DNA of 64,000 bases from Pomphorhynchus laevis (GCA_012934845.2 WNNJ02003028.1:433934-497933); one strand, 5' to 3'; shown: positions 11,708-23,200, numbered from the stretch's first letter. Program-made: numbers and translations. Notes: a model not told the origin generated them from the letters alone.

Positions 11708-12046
11708 TACGTTGTTATCATTGAAGCCAGACGCGGAAGAACGACGATAACAGTAGCAATTACCGTTTCGTCATCACAATGACTCATCAGTGCCAGTTCC
11801 CTCTAACTACTGGATGCAGAGGATGACTGGCAGACGGCACACGAGTCATGTGTATGAAGTACCAGAAAGATTTCTGGTAACTTCACCTTGAATGCTTAAT
11901 CAGCACTACTGCTTCACCAAAAAGGATCATTAGCAAAAGCCAGTCCTCTTCTGTATCCAGTAGTCTGGCACTGATGAGTCATTGTGATGACGAAACGGTA
12001 CTTGCTACTGTTATCGTCGTCCTTCCGCGTCTGGCTTCAATGATAG
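11708..12046. mobile_element. Hairpin (MITE/foldback-type) element of about 340 bp
   Basis: TTGTTATCATTGAAGCCAGA at the left pairs with TCTGGCTTCAATGATAGCAA at the right. The pairing continues inward through GACGATAACAGTAGCAA, CCGTTTCGTCATCACAATGA and ACTCATCAGTGCCAG. The centre (about 11830-11950) is unpaired and carries no ORF. This is a non-autonomous element with long inverted ends. TTTACTTTGATTT occurs on both flanks (11649 and 12052), but too far from the arms to be a simple target duplication. Superfamily unknown. Confidence 0.7.
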
Positions 12047-12435
12047 CAAATTACTTTGATTTATTTTATATATTAAAATTTAATAAAAATCCAATTTTAT
12101 TAAATATTTATAGAAGATCATTTCCAATATAAATTAGTATATAAATTTAAAAAAATATTTTTTTATTTTTACTACTTTTGCGTATTAACTTTTTCCGTGA
12201 AATTATACAGAAATGAAGTAAAATGAAAACCCTTTCGAATAAACATATACGTGGAAAAAGAAAGATGATTGTACGAGATAAGATAAATTTATAATAAAAA
12301 TTATAAAATTAAAAATTAATTATATTATAATCATAATCAAATAATTATATTAAATATCATTATTTTATTAAACATTATTATCATTATTATAGAAATATTA
12401 ATTATACCCAATTTATTTTTTTGATTTTGTAGTTT

Positions 12436-12639
12436 ATGTTTCGAGTTCCATTCAAGACAGCCATCAATATGAATTTATCGTTATGCGTATTTAACGCTGA
12501 TAATAAACACACTGAGCAAATTCTATTTGTAGGCAAAAGTTTATTGACCGATCTAAAAGATGATGGTTCCTCTACTCTTGCATGGATATGGCTAACTTCC
12601 GCACCGGTGCTACAACTATCCCAGCATTCATTTGTTTAG
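12436..12639 (+). CDS. Unrecognised 67-codon ORF, possible exon
   Basis: The ORF starts MFRVPFKTAINMNLSLCVFN and ends LQLSQHSFV. It is preceded by a pyrimidine-rich TTTTTTGATTTTGTAG, which would serve as a splice acceptor just before TTTATG. Base composition is less AT-rich than the flanks, which favours a real or former exon. No donor or neighbouring exon could be identified and no family is recognised. Confidence 0.22.
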   Translation: MFRVPFKTAINMNLSLCVFNADNKHTEQILFVGKSLLTDLKDDGSSTLAWIWLTSAPVLQLSQHSFV

Positions 12640-12948
12640 TTTTCTGTTTATTTCTCTATTATATTTTTGTTTTTAATTATCAAATTGAATATTAATCCGT
12701 TTTTGTTGTCAAATTTAAATTATTGTAAGGATTGTGTTACTATATTTGGTGTTTATTTCAAAGAATTCTACAATCAATGACTCTCAAATTAAAGCTTTAT
12801 TTCTAAATTAAAATAACTTAAATCAATGAATTACCTGCTGTTAAGACACAATTCTACGTTTGATTCAAAAACAAAAACGGTTTTATTGAAAGCAATTAAA
12901 TTAGAGAAAATTATTACACGAAATCGTTTTTGTTGTTTATTTAGAAAG

Positions 12949-13735
12949 ATGCTACAAAAGAATAGCTTTCACTAAAAATAATGCATTCAGAGGTCAAATT
13001 TAAACTTCACTGAATAAATATGGTGATGTCAAGACAACCATCATGTAGAAAGGAAACAAACGAAGAATAAAATACTTAACGAAAACGTTTTTACTTAAAC
13101 TGTTTCATAAACGCTGAGCAAATATTTTCGATCTTGAGTTTGATTGAAAACACACTTTTCAATATAATTGCATCTAAGAAAGCTTTGGGAAAAGAAACGT
13201 AAATACATAATCATTGCACTTTATTAACAAGTGCTGATATTCCTAACAGTCGTCGATATTGTAATCGACGACTCCTAATGTTAAATTTGTTAATAAAAGT
13301 AAATTTATGATAAAATCATTCTTTCCAGTTTTCTAATCCTTAATTTAGTAGAATCCGATCAGCTAACTCTTTCTACGAACTTTTTAATTATATAAATTGA
13401 AATTAAAGATAACTTCACATAACATTTTAGATAATTTATATTTATATAAATTTAAAATTTGAAATAAAAGTCAAATTTTATGAATTGACAAATAAATAGC
13501 AGTCCATGTATCGAAAACAGAATAGAGGTCAAAATTAGGCTATGTTATTATGTTTCGGCCACTATTCATCGATCAAGAATAGCAGCGTGGTAACATACAC
13601 GTTAATGACGTATTTCCTATTATAAAATTCGATTATATACTGAATCTTATTCAAATACAAAGCATATTATTGATTATCCGTAAACGTTTTACTGTTTAGA
13701 GTTTAAATTTATATTTTATAATACTTTTTGTTGAT
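12949..13735. repeat. Duplicated segment, copy 1 (partner at 52237-53115)
   Basis: ATGCTACAAAAGAATAG, AACTTCACTGAATAAATATG, TTAACGAAAACGTTTTTACT and AATCGACGACTCCTAATGTT occur in the same order in both copies. Identity stays high through the Penelope-like tail. Copy 1 lacks pieces present in the partner, and the partner lacks a few present here. A hairpin (AGTCGTCGAT/ATCGACGACT, about 13248-13273) is intact only here. It looks like a recent segmental copy or two insertions of one composite element. Confidence 0.7.
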
Positions 13736-15652
13736 TTATATATTTTACTATTTTCTGCTTGATGTTATTTTTATAACAACCTAGTTTAAAATATGGATTT
13801 ATAAATTATTTAAATGATTTTGGAGAAAGCCAATATCATTACATATTGTTGCAATTCTTAAAATTTCATTATTTAATGTATTATATTTTATATTATATGG
13901 TATGCATGAATGCTCATGCAAAAATATGTTTTTTGTAACTTTAAATATGTCATCTTTACGATATAAATTAATCTATTTTCTGTTTGATGATATTTTTATA
14001 GTAACCTTGTTTAAAATATGTATTTTTAAATATGATTTTGAAGAAATCCAATATCATTACATATTTAAGTAATTCTTAAAATTTCATTATTTAATGTATT
14101 ATATTTTATATTATATGGTATGATGGTATACATACTACGATAATAATTGCTTTTCAAATTTCCTACGACAATTCTTAAATTGTCGTAGGAACAATTATTT
14201 ATTCTTAAATTGTCGTAACATATGACAATTCTTAAAATTTCATTATTTTGTGTATTATATTTTATAAAATATAGTATGTATGAATGCTCATACCGAAATG
14301 TTTCTTGTAAATTTAAATGTCATCTTTACGATATGAATTAAAAGTAGTTTTAGTTGATATTAATTTAATGTTTATATTTAGATATATACTTTTTTATCAT
14401 CAATATTAGTTTTATTAAGAATAAGGCTACCTGGATAAATATGTTTCTTCGTCAATATATCGAAACATTTTGTTATATATTTATATATTTCAAATATTTA
14501 TATATATCTAGAAATATACTTTGGCTTTATTTAATTTTTATGTAATTCAGGATTCCGATTATATATAAGGTTAATATACCCTATATCAATTTATAAACAT
14601 ATTAATATACCTTTTAAAGGTATATTATTTTTTTCATCATTATTTTTAATTTATAAATGATTTAAAAATAAATAATAATTTAAATAAATAATAATTCTAG
14701 AGTCAATTACATGATCTGAATCAGATAATTTTGGTTTCCTATATTAACCAGCCTACTTTTTAAAGAAAATTTATTCCTTTTGTCTGTTCTAAAAATTCAT
14801 TTGTAGAATTAATACTGAAATAGTGTTTTATACCAGTATTAATTTCGATTACCTTGCAATATTTTTTAAAGTGTGCTTTAATTACTTTAAGTATTTTATT
14901 CATATAGACAGAAAGTGGTTTTAATGTACATTTAAATGCACTACATATGAACCTAGGTTTTATTGGATTTTCATGTAATTTTGGATTCCAATATAATATA
15001 GGTATAGTTTTATTATCTAATTAAACCTTTATACCCTTTTTATCCATTATAGAACAGTGACTTGTAATAATTGTTTCTAAACTCAACTCACTACATTCAT
15101 ATGTTGGATTTACATTTAAATCATTAGAATTAACCTCTTTCATTAGTATATCATAATAAAGCTTTTTGCATATGATGACAAAGTTATTACTAGCTTTATC
15201 AATAGTTGTTATTATATAGTTATCCTTTAATTTAGTAACTTATGTATACATATCTTTATTAATTTGATATTTCCTTTTATAATTGTTTGTTATTTTAAAC
15301 CAGATTTTTCTGTTTAATTTATGTTTAAATTATAAAATTAGTAAGTTTTCGTTAATCAAAAATTTTTGAATTACATATCTCAATTCGTTAGATTTTGTAT
15401 ATTTTAATTCCTTGTCTTCATACGTGTATTATAATTCAATTATGAATGCGGATTAATTTTGCTCAATTTGCATAATTTCTTAAAACGTTTTATTTTATCA
15501 TGGCGTTCACTAGCAATTACATAATGTGAGTCTTTAATGATTCTGTTACACCTAATATTTTTATTAGCCAATTCTACCTGTGTATTATTTAAAATATAAT
15601 TAATATTATGAAGATTATTAAAGTTATTATTGTTAATAATAACTCTGTCCAT
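13362..15652 (-). mobile_element. Penelope-like element, longest copy (broken)
   Basis: On the minus strand, 15652-14719 holds N-terminal and palm-proximal RT sequence (the block around 14770-15060 matches 56620-56900, and the upstream part is Asn/Lys-rich). 14400-13680 holds the post-palm C-terminal region, part of it duplicated (13.70-13.97 and 13.98-14.35 kb). 13680-13362 is the 3' UTR with structured block and tail motif. The reading frame is broken in several places. No GIY-YIG nuclease domain is seen after the RT, and the C-terminus ends in the short Lys/Asn-rich tail as in other copies. The 5' side is cut by the LINE that starts near 15640. Confidence 0.65.
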
Positions 15653-15684
15653 CTACTCCTATATGACTTGAACATGGTGTCGCG

Positions 15685-18576
15685 GTGAAGACCAACATTG
15701 TTGGTCTACACCCGACTAGTTCACGGGCTCTTAACCAGAGTTCTGATTCCGCCTCAATTGTGAAGGTTTTGGTTTTTAATGCAGAAGGTCTTGATAGGCT
15801 TTTATCTGAAGGATTTGACTCCTTTTTAAGAGGATATGACATCATAGTATTAACAGAGACATTTTGCTGTAACCCGATATCCATAAAAGGTTTTTACGTA
15901 TTTGAAAAATTAGCAAAAGCCCCTATTCGAGGTCGTCCCATAGGAGGCATCGTAGTGGGTGTTAAGCCAATCATTTCGACCTGGAATGCAAGCTCCAGTG
16001 ATTTTAGCGTTATCGTTCATACCCCACATATTTCAATCGTGGGTTGTTATTTCAATCCAACTATTGATGTTTCTGACATTAACATTGATTTAGTAGATAT
16101 CATAGGCTTTCTACCAGAAAATCACCCTATAATTATAGCAGGTGACTTTAATGCCAATGTAAGTAGTCCATTGTCGGATAAAATAAAGCACATTGTCAAT
16201 TCGTTAACTCCGTACGGCATTCAGCTTAGCTACCCTAGTGAGGGTTGGTCCTACGAAAGTGATCGGGGAAGAAGTTGTATAGATATTTTGTTTACAAACT
16301 GCAAAGTAACATCAGCTCGCCTATGCCTAGAAAGCAAATGGTCTTTACGCAGAAAACATAAGCCAGTCATTTTCAAGCTCATTCTTGATGATGTGATGAC
16401 GTCATCACTCGTACAGTCGATCTCACAGCGGAGTCGTAGACTAGATCTAAGAAACCCTAGATTATCATCGCTTACAACTAATTTGCTTGGTACTGATGGT
16501 TCGAGGTACCTCGAAGTTCGAGATACACTCTTAGAATGTTGCTTTGCATCTACTCAGAAACCGACGTGCTCACCATTCAAAATTCCTCTGTATTTGCGTC
16601 AACTTCGTAAACTCATTGCTATGCATAAACTTCCGACATTCAGAGCACGCGAAAGTAAGGAATATAGGGACTTAAAGTTGATCTATCGATCTTCTATTAA
16701 TTGTTTGAAAGACAAGCATTTTAAGACCGAAGAACAACGTATTTTAAAGGATGCTGAAATATACCCTTGGAAGTTGAAAGTTAGACAACTTGCATTATCA
16801 TCTAAGATTCCTCTTGATAAGTGGGAAAATCATTTCAGGGCTGTTTTGTACGATCCCTTGAATGAATATGTTTCTTCTTCGTATCCTTTATTACTTTCAC
16901 AATTCTCCTTTACGGAAATAAATCATGACATTGATCAGATCTTAAATTCTCCATTTACTCTTCAGGAGTTAAGAGCTTGTGTATTTTCTATATCGATAAG
17001 AAAGGCGGCTGGCCCTGATGGGTTATGCATAGAGCATATCAAACAGTCTCTACATATATTAGAGCCATTCTGGTTGGGGCTTTACAATTCTATTCTGTTT
17101 GGATGTCCTATTCCTAAGTCCTGGAAAGAAGCGACCATAAAAGTTATGTATAAAGGCAAAACAGATCCTTTATCTACGAACTCTTATCGAGGAATAGCCT
17201 TAACAAATCATGCCTATAAACTATTGACTTCGCTAGTTCACCGTCGTACTATGCGATCATGTGGTTCACGTATAGCGAATGAACAATATGGATTTCGACC
17301 AGGTAGATCTACAGTTGGGGCGATTTCTACTTTAAGAGAAAGGGTAAAACAGCGTTTCGCAGCAAATTCATGCATGTATGCGTTATTTATTGATTTTACA
17401 AAGGCGTTTGACTCTGTGAATCGGTCTCTCTTACTAAGCAAGCTTCATTTCGAGTTTCACATACGCGGTCCAATGTTAAAACTACTTGCAGCCATATTGT
17501 CGCCTAATGAAATTCGTATTTCGGATGGACTGCAATTGTCACAACACTTGATCCAAAATCGAGGGGTGTTACAAGGGGATCCTTTAAGCCCGCTGCTTTT
17601 CACGCTATTCGTTAGTGACCTTCCCTTCTTTGTTTGTCAAAGCGGTAGATCCAGCTGCATAATGTATGCAGATGATTTAGTCATACTTTCTCATGATATT
17701 GATTCAGCAACAATGTCATTGAATCGTCTAGATACCTACTGCACACAAAATTTTATAGTGGTAAATCTAGATAAGTCCCGAGCTATAAAATTCAGGAAGG
17801 GTGGCCGTCTACGCGGTGATGACTCATTGCAATATCGAAATAGCAATTTTGAATTTTGTTGTGAGTATTCCTACCTTGGTATTGTTTTAAATTCGAAATG
17901 GACATTCTCGAAACATATTTCCAACAAGTGTGTCAAGGCAACTGAAAGAATGTATTCCTTCAGAAACATAGGTAATTTGTCCTTCGACGGTGCCCTAAAA
18001 TTCTTTAAGGTGATGATCCTTCCTATATTGACATATGGTATTCAGGCGATCTGGCTTGATCTTACTACTGCTAATTTCCGCAAATTTGATTCGCTTCAAT
18101 GGAGGTATATTAAACGTATCACAGGGCTCTCACCCATGACCTCTTCGACATTAGTGTCAGCGTTATCTCAACTCTCATCGTGTGCGTATACCTTTGCAAA
18201 TTCGTTTAATCTGCCTATAACACCGGCACTCTCGATCCATCTCAGCAATACGCAGATTTCTGTTGCAAAACTTGATCCTGCTATTTATTGCACTCCGGTA
18301 TTTCTTCAGAATAATTGGAAAATGCCATTTAATGCAAACCGACCGCTTGTTTGGAGAATATCTACTCATGGTTACCATGACAAATTTTGTATGATCAGGT
18401 TGCCTTGTCATTCAAGAAATTCTGACTGTTACTGTCGTTTCTGTGGACTTTCATGTTGTGACCTTCTCCATCTGTTTTCATGTTCAGTTCTTTCTACATG
18501 GAGTTTGCGCAAAGTAGATTCGATATCGTCATTTCGTAACGTTCCCACAACTTCTGCACACTTTTCGTCCTCGTGA
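15685..18576 (+). CDS. LINE endonuclease/reverse transcriptase polyprotein
   Basis: The frame is open for about 963 codons. Residues are counted from a GTG at 15685, because no in-frame ATG precedes the endonuclease motifs and a stop lies at 15664-15666. The APE-type endonuclease shows FNAEGL (about 31-36), LTETF (about 55), AGDFNANV (about 152-159, Asp154/Asn156), CIDILF (about 195-200) and a late RKHKPV His. The RT has AAGPDG, FIDFTKAFDS (Asp570), GVLQGDPLSPLLF and YADD (661-664). A C-terminal zinc knuckle C917-x2-C920-x8-H929-x3-C933 follows. The protein would nick target DNA and prime reverse transcription. Clade (R1/LOA/Jockey/L2-like) is not decided. The missing ATG means either 5' truncation of an upstream part or non-canonical initiation. 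Confidence 0.88.
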   Translation: MKTNIVGLHPTSSRALNQSSDSASIVKVLVFNAEGLDRLLSEGFDSFLRGYDIIVLTETFCCNPISIKGFYVFEKLAKAPIRGRPIGGIVVGVKPIISTWNASSSDFSVIVHTPHISIVGCYFNPTIDVSDINIDLVDIIGFLPENHPIIIAGDFNANVSSPLSDKIKHIVNSLTPYGIQLSYPSEGWSYESDRGRSCIDILFTNCKVTSARLCLESKWSLRRKHKPVIFKLILDDVMTSSLVQSISQRSRRLDLRNPRLSSLTTNLLGTDGSRYLEVRDTLLECCFASTQKPTCSPFKIPLYLRQLRKLIAMHKLPTFRARESKEYRDLKLIYRSSINCLKDKHFKTEEQRILKDAEIYPWKLKVRQLALSSKIPLDKWENHFRAVLYDPLNEYVSSSYPLLLSQFSFTEINHDIDQILNSPFTLQELRACVFSISIRKAAGPDGLCIEHIKQSLHILEPFWLGLYNSILFGCPIPKSWKEATIKVMYKGKTDPLSTNSYRGIALTNHAYKLLTSLVHRRTMRSCGSRIANEQYGFRPGRSTVGAISTLRERVKQRFAANSCMYALFIDFTKAFDSVNRSLLLSKLHFEFHIRGPMLKLLAAILSPNEIRISDGLQLSQHLIQNRGVLQGDPLSPLLFTLFVSDLPFFVCQSGRSSCIMYADDLVILSHDIDSATMSLNRLDTYCTQNFIVVNLDKSRAIKFRKGGRLRGDDSLQYRNSNFEFCCEYSYLGIVLNSKWTFSKHISNKCVKATERMYSFRNIGNLSFDGALKFFKVMILPILTYGIQAIWLDLTTANFRKFDSLQWRYIKRITGLSPMTSSTLVSALSQLSSCAYTFANSFNLPITPALSIHLSNTQISVAKLDPAIYCTPVFLQNNWKMPFNANRPLVWRISTHGYHDKFCMIRLPCHSRNSDCYCRFCGLSCCDLLHLFSCSVLSTWSLRKVDSISSFRNVPTTSAHFSSS

Positions 18577-18650
18577 TGGATGACGACTAGCTCGATAAGT
18601 ACAATAATAAGCTGACATTTTTGTATATAAATTGACTGTATTTTCTACCT

Positions 18651-18673
18651 CCATCGCTTACAAGCGGAAGTGA
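18651..18673 (+). promoter_or_regulatory. LINE 3' UTR hairpin
   Basis: CCATCGCTTACAAGCGGAAG contains a 5-bp stem CGCTT/AAGCG. The second LINE copy has CGCCA/TGGCG at the same place (19136-19147) within the same CCATCGC…GCGG-N-AGTG frame. 3' hairpins recognised by the RT are known in several LINE clades (CR1/L2-like). The same role here is inference. Confidence 0.6.
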
Positions 18674-18708
18674 GGAAAATAAAATTTCTCAGATTATTAT
18701 TGTTAATT

Positions 18709-19014
18709 GAGGATTACAAATTTAGTTTCACGTTGTCAACGATCGAAGCGTATAGACTTTATATAAATAACTGGCATCAAAACATTAATAATGTAGATAC
18801 AGATATTAAAAACACACCAGCTATGAAATACTCTTATTGGAGAGATCCATGTTGCCATGAAAGACCACTGATTACCCGTGCCTCCATTTACGGCTACCAT
18901 AACAAATTTTGCTCAAACAACAAGGCAATTCATGTGCGCAAACCTTCCTGCATCTGCCGCTTTTGCAATCTCACATGTGAGTCTTTATTACATTTATGGA
19001 AATGCATCATCTGA
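18709..19014 (+). pseudogene. C-terminal fragment of a LINE ORF
   Basis: The peptide contains SIYGYHNKFCSN and CICRFCNLTCESLLHLWKC, aligning with STHGYHDKFC and CYCRFCGLSCCDLLHLFSC of the upstream LINE (C-x2-C-x8-H-x3-C). The open frame extends back to 18670 only because the first LINE's tail is in frame. Everything 5' of the C-terminus is missing, the usual result of incomplete reverse transcription. Confidence 0.7.
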
Positions 19015-19131
19015 GTGCGCTTTCTCTGAAGGAAATTAAAGAAATTGACAAGCTTTGATATGAAGAATATCGTTAATGACTGATGTTTACTTATTTTTCT
19101 ATCCTTATATTTTTTGTATTAATTATTTTGC

Positions 19132-19154
19132 CCATCGCCAATTGGCGGCAGTGG
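19132..19154 (+). promoter_or_regulatory. LINE 3' UTR hairpin, second copy
   Basis: CCATCGCCAATTGGCGGCAG has the palindrome CGCCAATTGGCG where the first LINE has CGCTTACAAGCG. Both changed stem positions keep pairing. Confidence 0.6.
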
Positions 19155-19429
19155 TTAATAAATCAACTCAAATTATTATTGTTAAATGCTTAAATTGAAT
19201 GAATCTAATCAATTTTTAGTCATTATCTCCAGATTTAAATTAATAATCAAAAATTTAGAAAACCCAAGATAAATAAATCGTTTATTTAACGTTATAAATC
19301 AGTATAAATAAATATATTATATAAATATTAATATATATAAATATTAATTATTCATCATATACTGATTATAAATTACTTGAATTTTTACGATTTTTAATAA
19401 AAACTAAATTTTTAACTTTCTGGATATAC

Positions 19430-20060
19430 AATGGTAGTGAACGGATGCGCTTAGTAAACAACGTTTCAAGATTTGCTACGAAATGCGGCATTAATAGAAA
19501 ATAATGTTGATTGATAGACTTGACTTTTATTCACGACTTTCAGTCGCCATGTCACTTCTGAACGACCACTTCAGCATCGAAATGATGAGTACCCGGCAAC
19601 ACTCATCAGTAGAATGAAGTACACACTGCTCGTTTCGGTTGCCTGTGTGACATTGTGAATAAAGGCGTTTCCGACACTTTGCTTAATTGTCTGAGGTTTT
19701 CGCTCTTAACCAGATCGAATTGCTGTGCGGACCATCCTTAAACACTAGGCAGAGGTTGTTGCTGAATTGTCGCTGCACTCGTTGGATTTTAAATGGATAC
19801 GGCAGGTATAATAGTAGTGCACGGATGTGCTGAGTAGACAACGGTCCAGGATTTCTTACGAAATACGGCATTTATACTAAATGGTGTTGCTTGTTAGACT
19901 TGACTTTGATTGATGACTTTCAGTCATCATGTCATTTCTAGACGACCAATGAGTATCTGGCAACACTCATCAGTAGAATGAATACCCATTGGTCGTTTCG
20001 TTGCCTGTGTATGCTGAGTACCACGTGAGTACCACAATTGTAGTGCACGAATGTTCACTA
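19430..20060. mobile_element. Non-autonomous repeat with an internal direct duplication
   Basis: CAATGGTAGTGAACGGATGC at the left end has an inverted counterpart near 20036-20075 (TAGTGCACGAATGTTCACTA and CTACCATTGTGC). Two direct copies (about 19433-19650 and 19805-20015) share AGACTTGACTTT, GACTTTCAGTC, CTGGCAACACTCATCAGTAG and TCGTTTCG-GTTGCCTGTGT. The part 19600-19770 is also related to the repeat cluster at 42.7-44.1 kb. No coding capacity. Superfamily unknown. Confidence 0.6.
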
Positions 20061-20295
20061 CTACCATTGTGCTTTATTTTAGGATGTTGAGCTTTATTTT
20101 GGGATATGAGTTTTCTTTTGAGCTTTCTTTTGACATATAAAAATGTTTTATCGAATAAAAATTTTTGAAAATAGAAATTTGAGAAAGAAATAACGTTTCA
20201 TAGCAAAATGAGAAATTATTAAATTACTATACAAAAAATCAAAATATTAAAATTTGACTACTTAACCAGTTTGCTACTATTTTTAGACTTTTAGT

Positions 20296-23200
20296 TCAAC
20301 GTACATTAAAACGGGGTTGCATATTACTCTGCACACATCGATACCTCATTATTTGCTGATTAGCAAAATTAATTTGCTGATTATTTGAATATATAGGTTG
20401 CCTTCCAATGTTGAATTGATTTTGGATTGACGCTGACGTTGTTGGAACGGCATAGGGTAAATGTTTTCTAGCAATTGGAATGTGATGCATGCGTGAGGAA
20501 TTATATTGTTGCTGATGCCTTACAAAGTAAGGATTCCTTACAGGAGGATTATTACCTTGATATCTGGTCGACGTTTGCTGAGGATTATTGTGTAGTTGCA
20601 CGCTTGAGCGAGAACGCGACTGATTCTTATCTCTCATAGTTCTGACTGATTGTTGTGGAACGCTATATTTCTTATTGGGCTCATACGAAGATTGGGTGAC
20701 TGTGTTACTTGCTTGAAAGTTCTGTGGAGGTTGAAATTCTGTCGAGCCATCATCTATTGCCACAAGTCTGTCTGGTAATTTATGGTATCTAACAATGTGT
20801 TCCACTCTTCTGTAATTTTGTTTATTACTTTGCTGTTCTACCATCCTAGGCTGTGCTACATTCATTATTGCGTTATTGAAAGTATTTGTAGTTGAAGAGG
20901 CAGTGCGACCATGGCGCATTAGCGCATCTATATATTTTCTGCTGATCTGTTCTGCATTGTCGTCGTAAGTTAAAAACGATACTAGAGCGTTATCTTCAGC
21001 AGTCTTTACATTATATTTTGTAGAAAGAATCTCCTGAGCCGTTTGTTTTATTCCGTTCCTAAAGTTATTCGCTAATACCCAATCTTCCATCGGCAATGGA
21101 AAAACTAGGCCTAATTGTTTGCCACTCTGTCGTTCTGTGTTTAGAAGATGCAAGATATTCCAATAGCGTAGTTCATATGGCAACACTCTGCACTCTGCAT
21201 TTGTAAATTGTCTTTGTTGATTACCTTCACCATTGTGATAACTCATATTTTTCATATTGTCAACATCGATAGTACGCTGTTCATCAATCCTAATGGTTTC
21301 TCCTGGAATGCGTACCCATCGTATACGGCATCTTGGTGCATGGCTCACATAGCTAGAAGAATAGCTCCGTTTAATACATCTTGCTGCCTTTTCGTTTATA
21401 TAATCATCAATACGAGCAAAATATTCTCTCGCTTCTTCTGTATTCCAAACTGGGATTAGTTTGGCTCGTACATGGCGCTCGTCATGCTTACACATGTCCT
21501 GTTGTTGTCGCTGTTGTTGATGGAAAGTGTATTGATCGCCAAATCGTGGTGTCGGATAACTATCCCGATCGAATGACCACGAATTTGATCGCTGTCTATT
21601 ATCCATTTGAACACGATAGGTATCTCGTGTGTGCTGTCTTATCGATTTACGTAAACTATTTAATGTTTCCTTTATTAGTATCTCTTTATTTTGAACAATA
21701 ATAGGTCTTTTATTTACAGAACCCGGCAGCTCTACTGGCTGTCGAATGAACTTATGACTTGTAGATGCTCCATCACTTCGATTTATGGAAATTGATTGTC
21801 TGCGAGGATCAGGTCTTAAAATCTTAATTATAGTGTTATCGTGCACCTCTCTTCTAATAGGAATATTTATATTGTGTTGCTTTATTCCTATATTTGTACT
21901 ATCATTGTCCTTCTTTTCTAGATTATCATTATAGGACCCGACACCTCTGTCAACTTTTCTGGTTTGTTCTACCTTTAATTGCTGGTCGTTTACCGCACTT
22001 GAGGAATACCTATTTCCAATCACTTTTTTTATCAATGAGTCGTCCAAGCCAGGAATGTGTTTACGTTTTGTCGTTAAATCCAAGTTAGTACAATAAATGT
22101 CTGCAGCGTATTCATCCTCTTTATTATGATATAAAGAATCTTCAAAGCCGAACGGCGAAGTTGTTGCATCCTTCCGTTTTTGACCTGTAGTAGTAATACA
22201 ATCCGGAAGACTACCTTTATTTTTAGAGCTACGAGGTGTAAAGCTGATTGCCTCGTCACAAGTTGATGGCTTAACTTGTACGGCCACGTCCTGAAATTGA
22301 CGTTCCTTAATCACATTTCCGTTATTGATTCGCCTTTGTGACGTCTCTCTCGTAATCATGGGTTCACCATCACCAGTTAATTCATATTCGTAGTAATTAT
22401 AGTAAGCCTTTCGCCTCAGTTCTTCTAGTAACTGTGAATGCTGCTCAACGACATGATGTGAAGATATTCTGTGTCCTGGTAATTGAACCTCATGTACTGG
22501 TTTATCTCTGTTTCCATTATTAACTTCATGATATTTTGAATTTGTGGACACAACCAAAATGGATAGGTATCTCTTATCGCCTAGTTTTGCCTTTTCTTCA
22601 AAAAGCGCTGCTCGTATAGGTCCTGAAAGACTTTCAATGTGACGCTTCTCACTACATAATAACTGATGAGTTTCAGAGTGTATATAGTTTATAGATACAA
22701 CTGTACTTGATTCGTCAACTATGTGGTTATCATCTCGACGTAGACGGTGATGGTTGTTTGACGGATTTATCGGTAAAATGAAATTATGTTGTAGACCTGA
22801 TCCAACAATCACATCTATATGTTGATCGCATTTACTTTCGTAATTTGTTAACCTTGTTGATTGAGCATTTGAGAGACGATCTTTCACCCGTCCGTCCAAT
22901 TCTCCAATATGCATAAGCAAACATATAGAATTATTGTTGTATTCGTGAAGTTCGTATGTTTTGGTAATTTCATGTTCAAACACATTATATTCAGTATTGT
23001 TTTCTTCTTTAGTAAGCATATTATTTAACATGTAAAGTTTATCCATATCTAGTCTTCCTGCCAAGTCATCATTAGAATCGTTTCGTCTCCGGAAGACAAC
23101 CGGCACTGATCGTTGCCGTCTTTCGTAGCATTTTACATCTTTCACAGATGGCTGAGCGCATTCGACAATGTATAGAGTTTCCAAATCAACTCTGGGATGC

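Larger units (their letters stand above)
15640..18708 (+). mobile_element. Non-LTR retrotransposon (LINE) with APE-type endonuclease, uninterrupted ORF
   Basis: A single-ORF LINE with endonuclease, reverse transcriptase and C-terminal CCHC motif, then a 130-base 3' UTR with a hairpin (18655-18666) and tail ATTATTATTGTTAA. It lies next to minus-strand Penelope-like sequence whose local sequence TTATTATTGTTAA (15617-15631) matches the LINE tail. This suggests insertion at a matching target. No ORF1 is seen, and the 5' end is inferred from where PLE similarity stops. Composition is much less AT-rich than the surroundings, consistent with a recent arrival. Confidence 0.8.
18709..19187 (+). mobile_element. 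5'-truncated LINE, related family, in tandem with the preceding one
   Basis: Begins immediately after the first LINE's ATTATTATTGTTAA tail and ends with its own hairpin (19136-19147) and the identical tail (19174-19187). It encodes the last roughly 100 residues of a related LINE protein. Protein similarity to the first LINE is clear only around the zinc knuckle, so it is a related family, not a copy of the same element. Confidence 0.7.
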
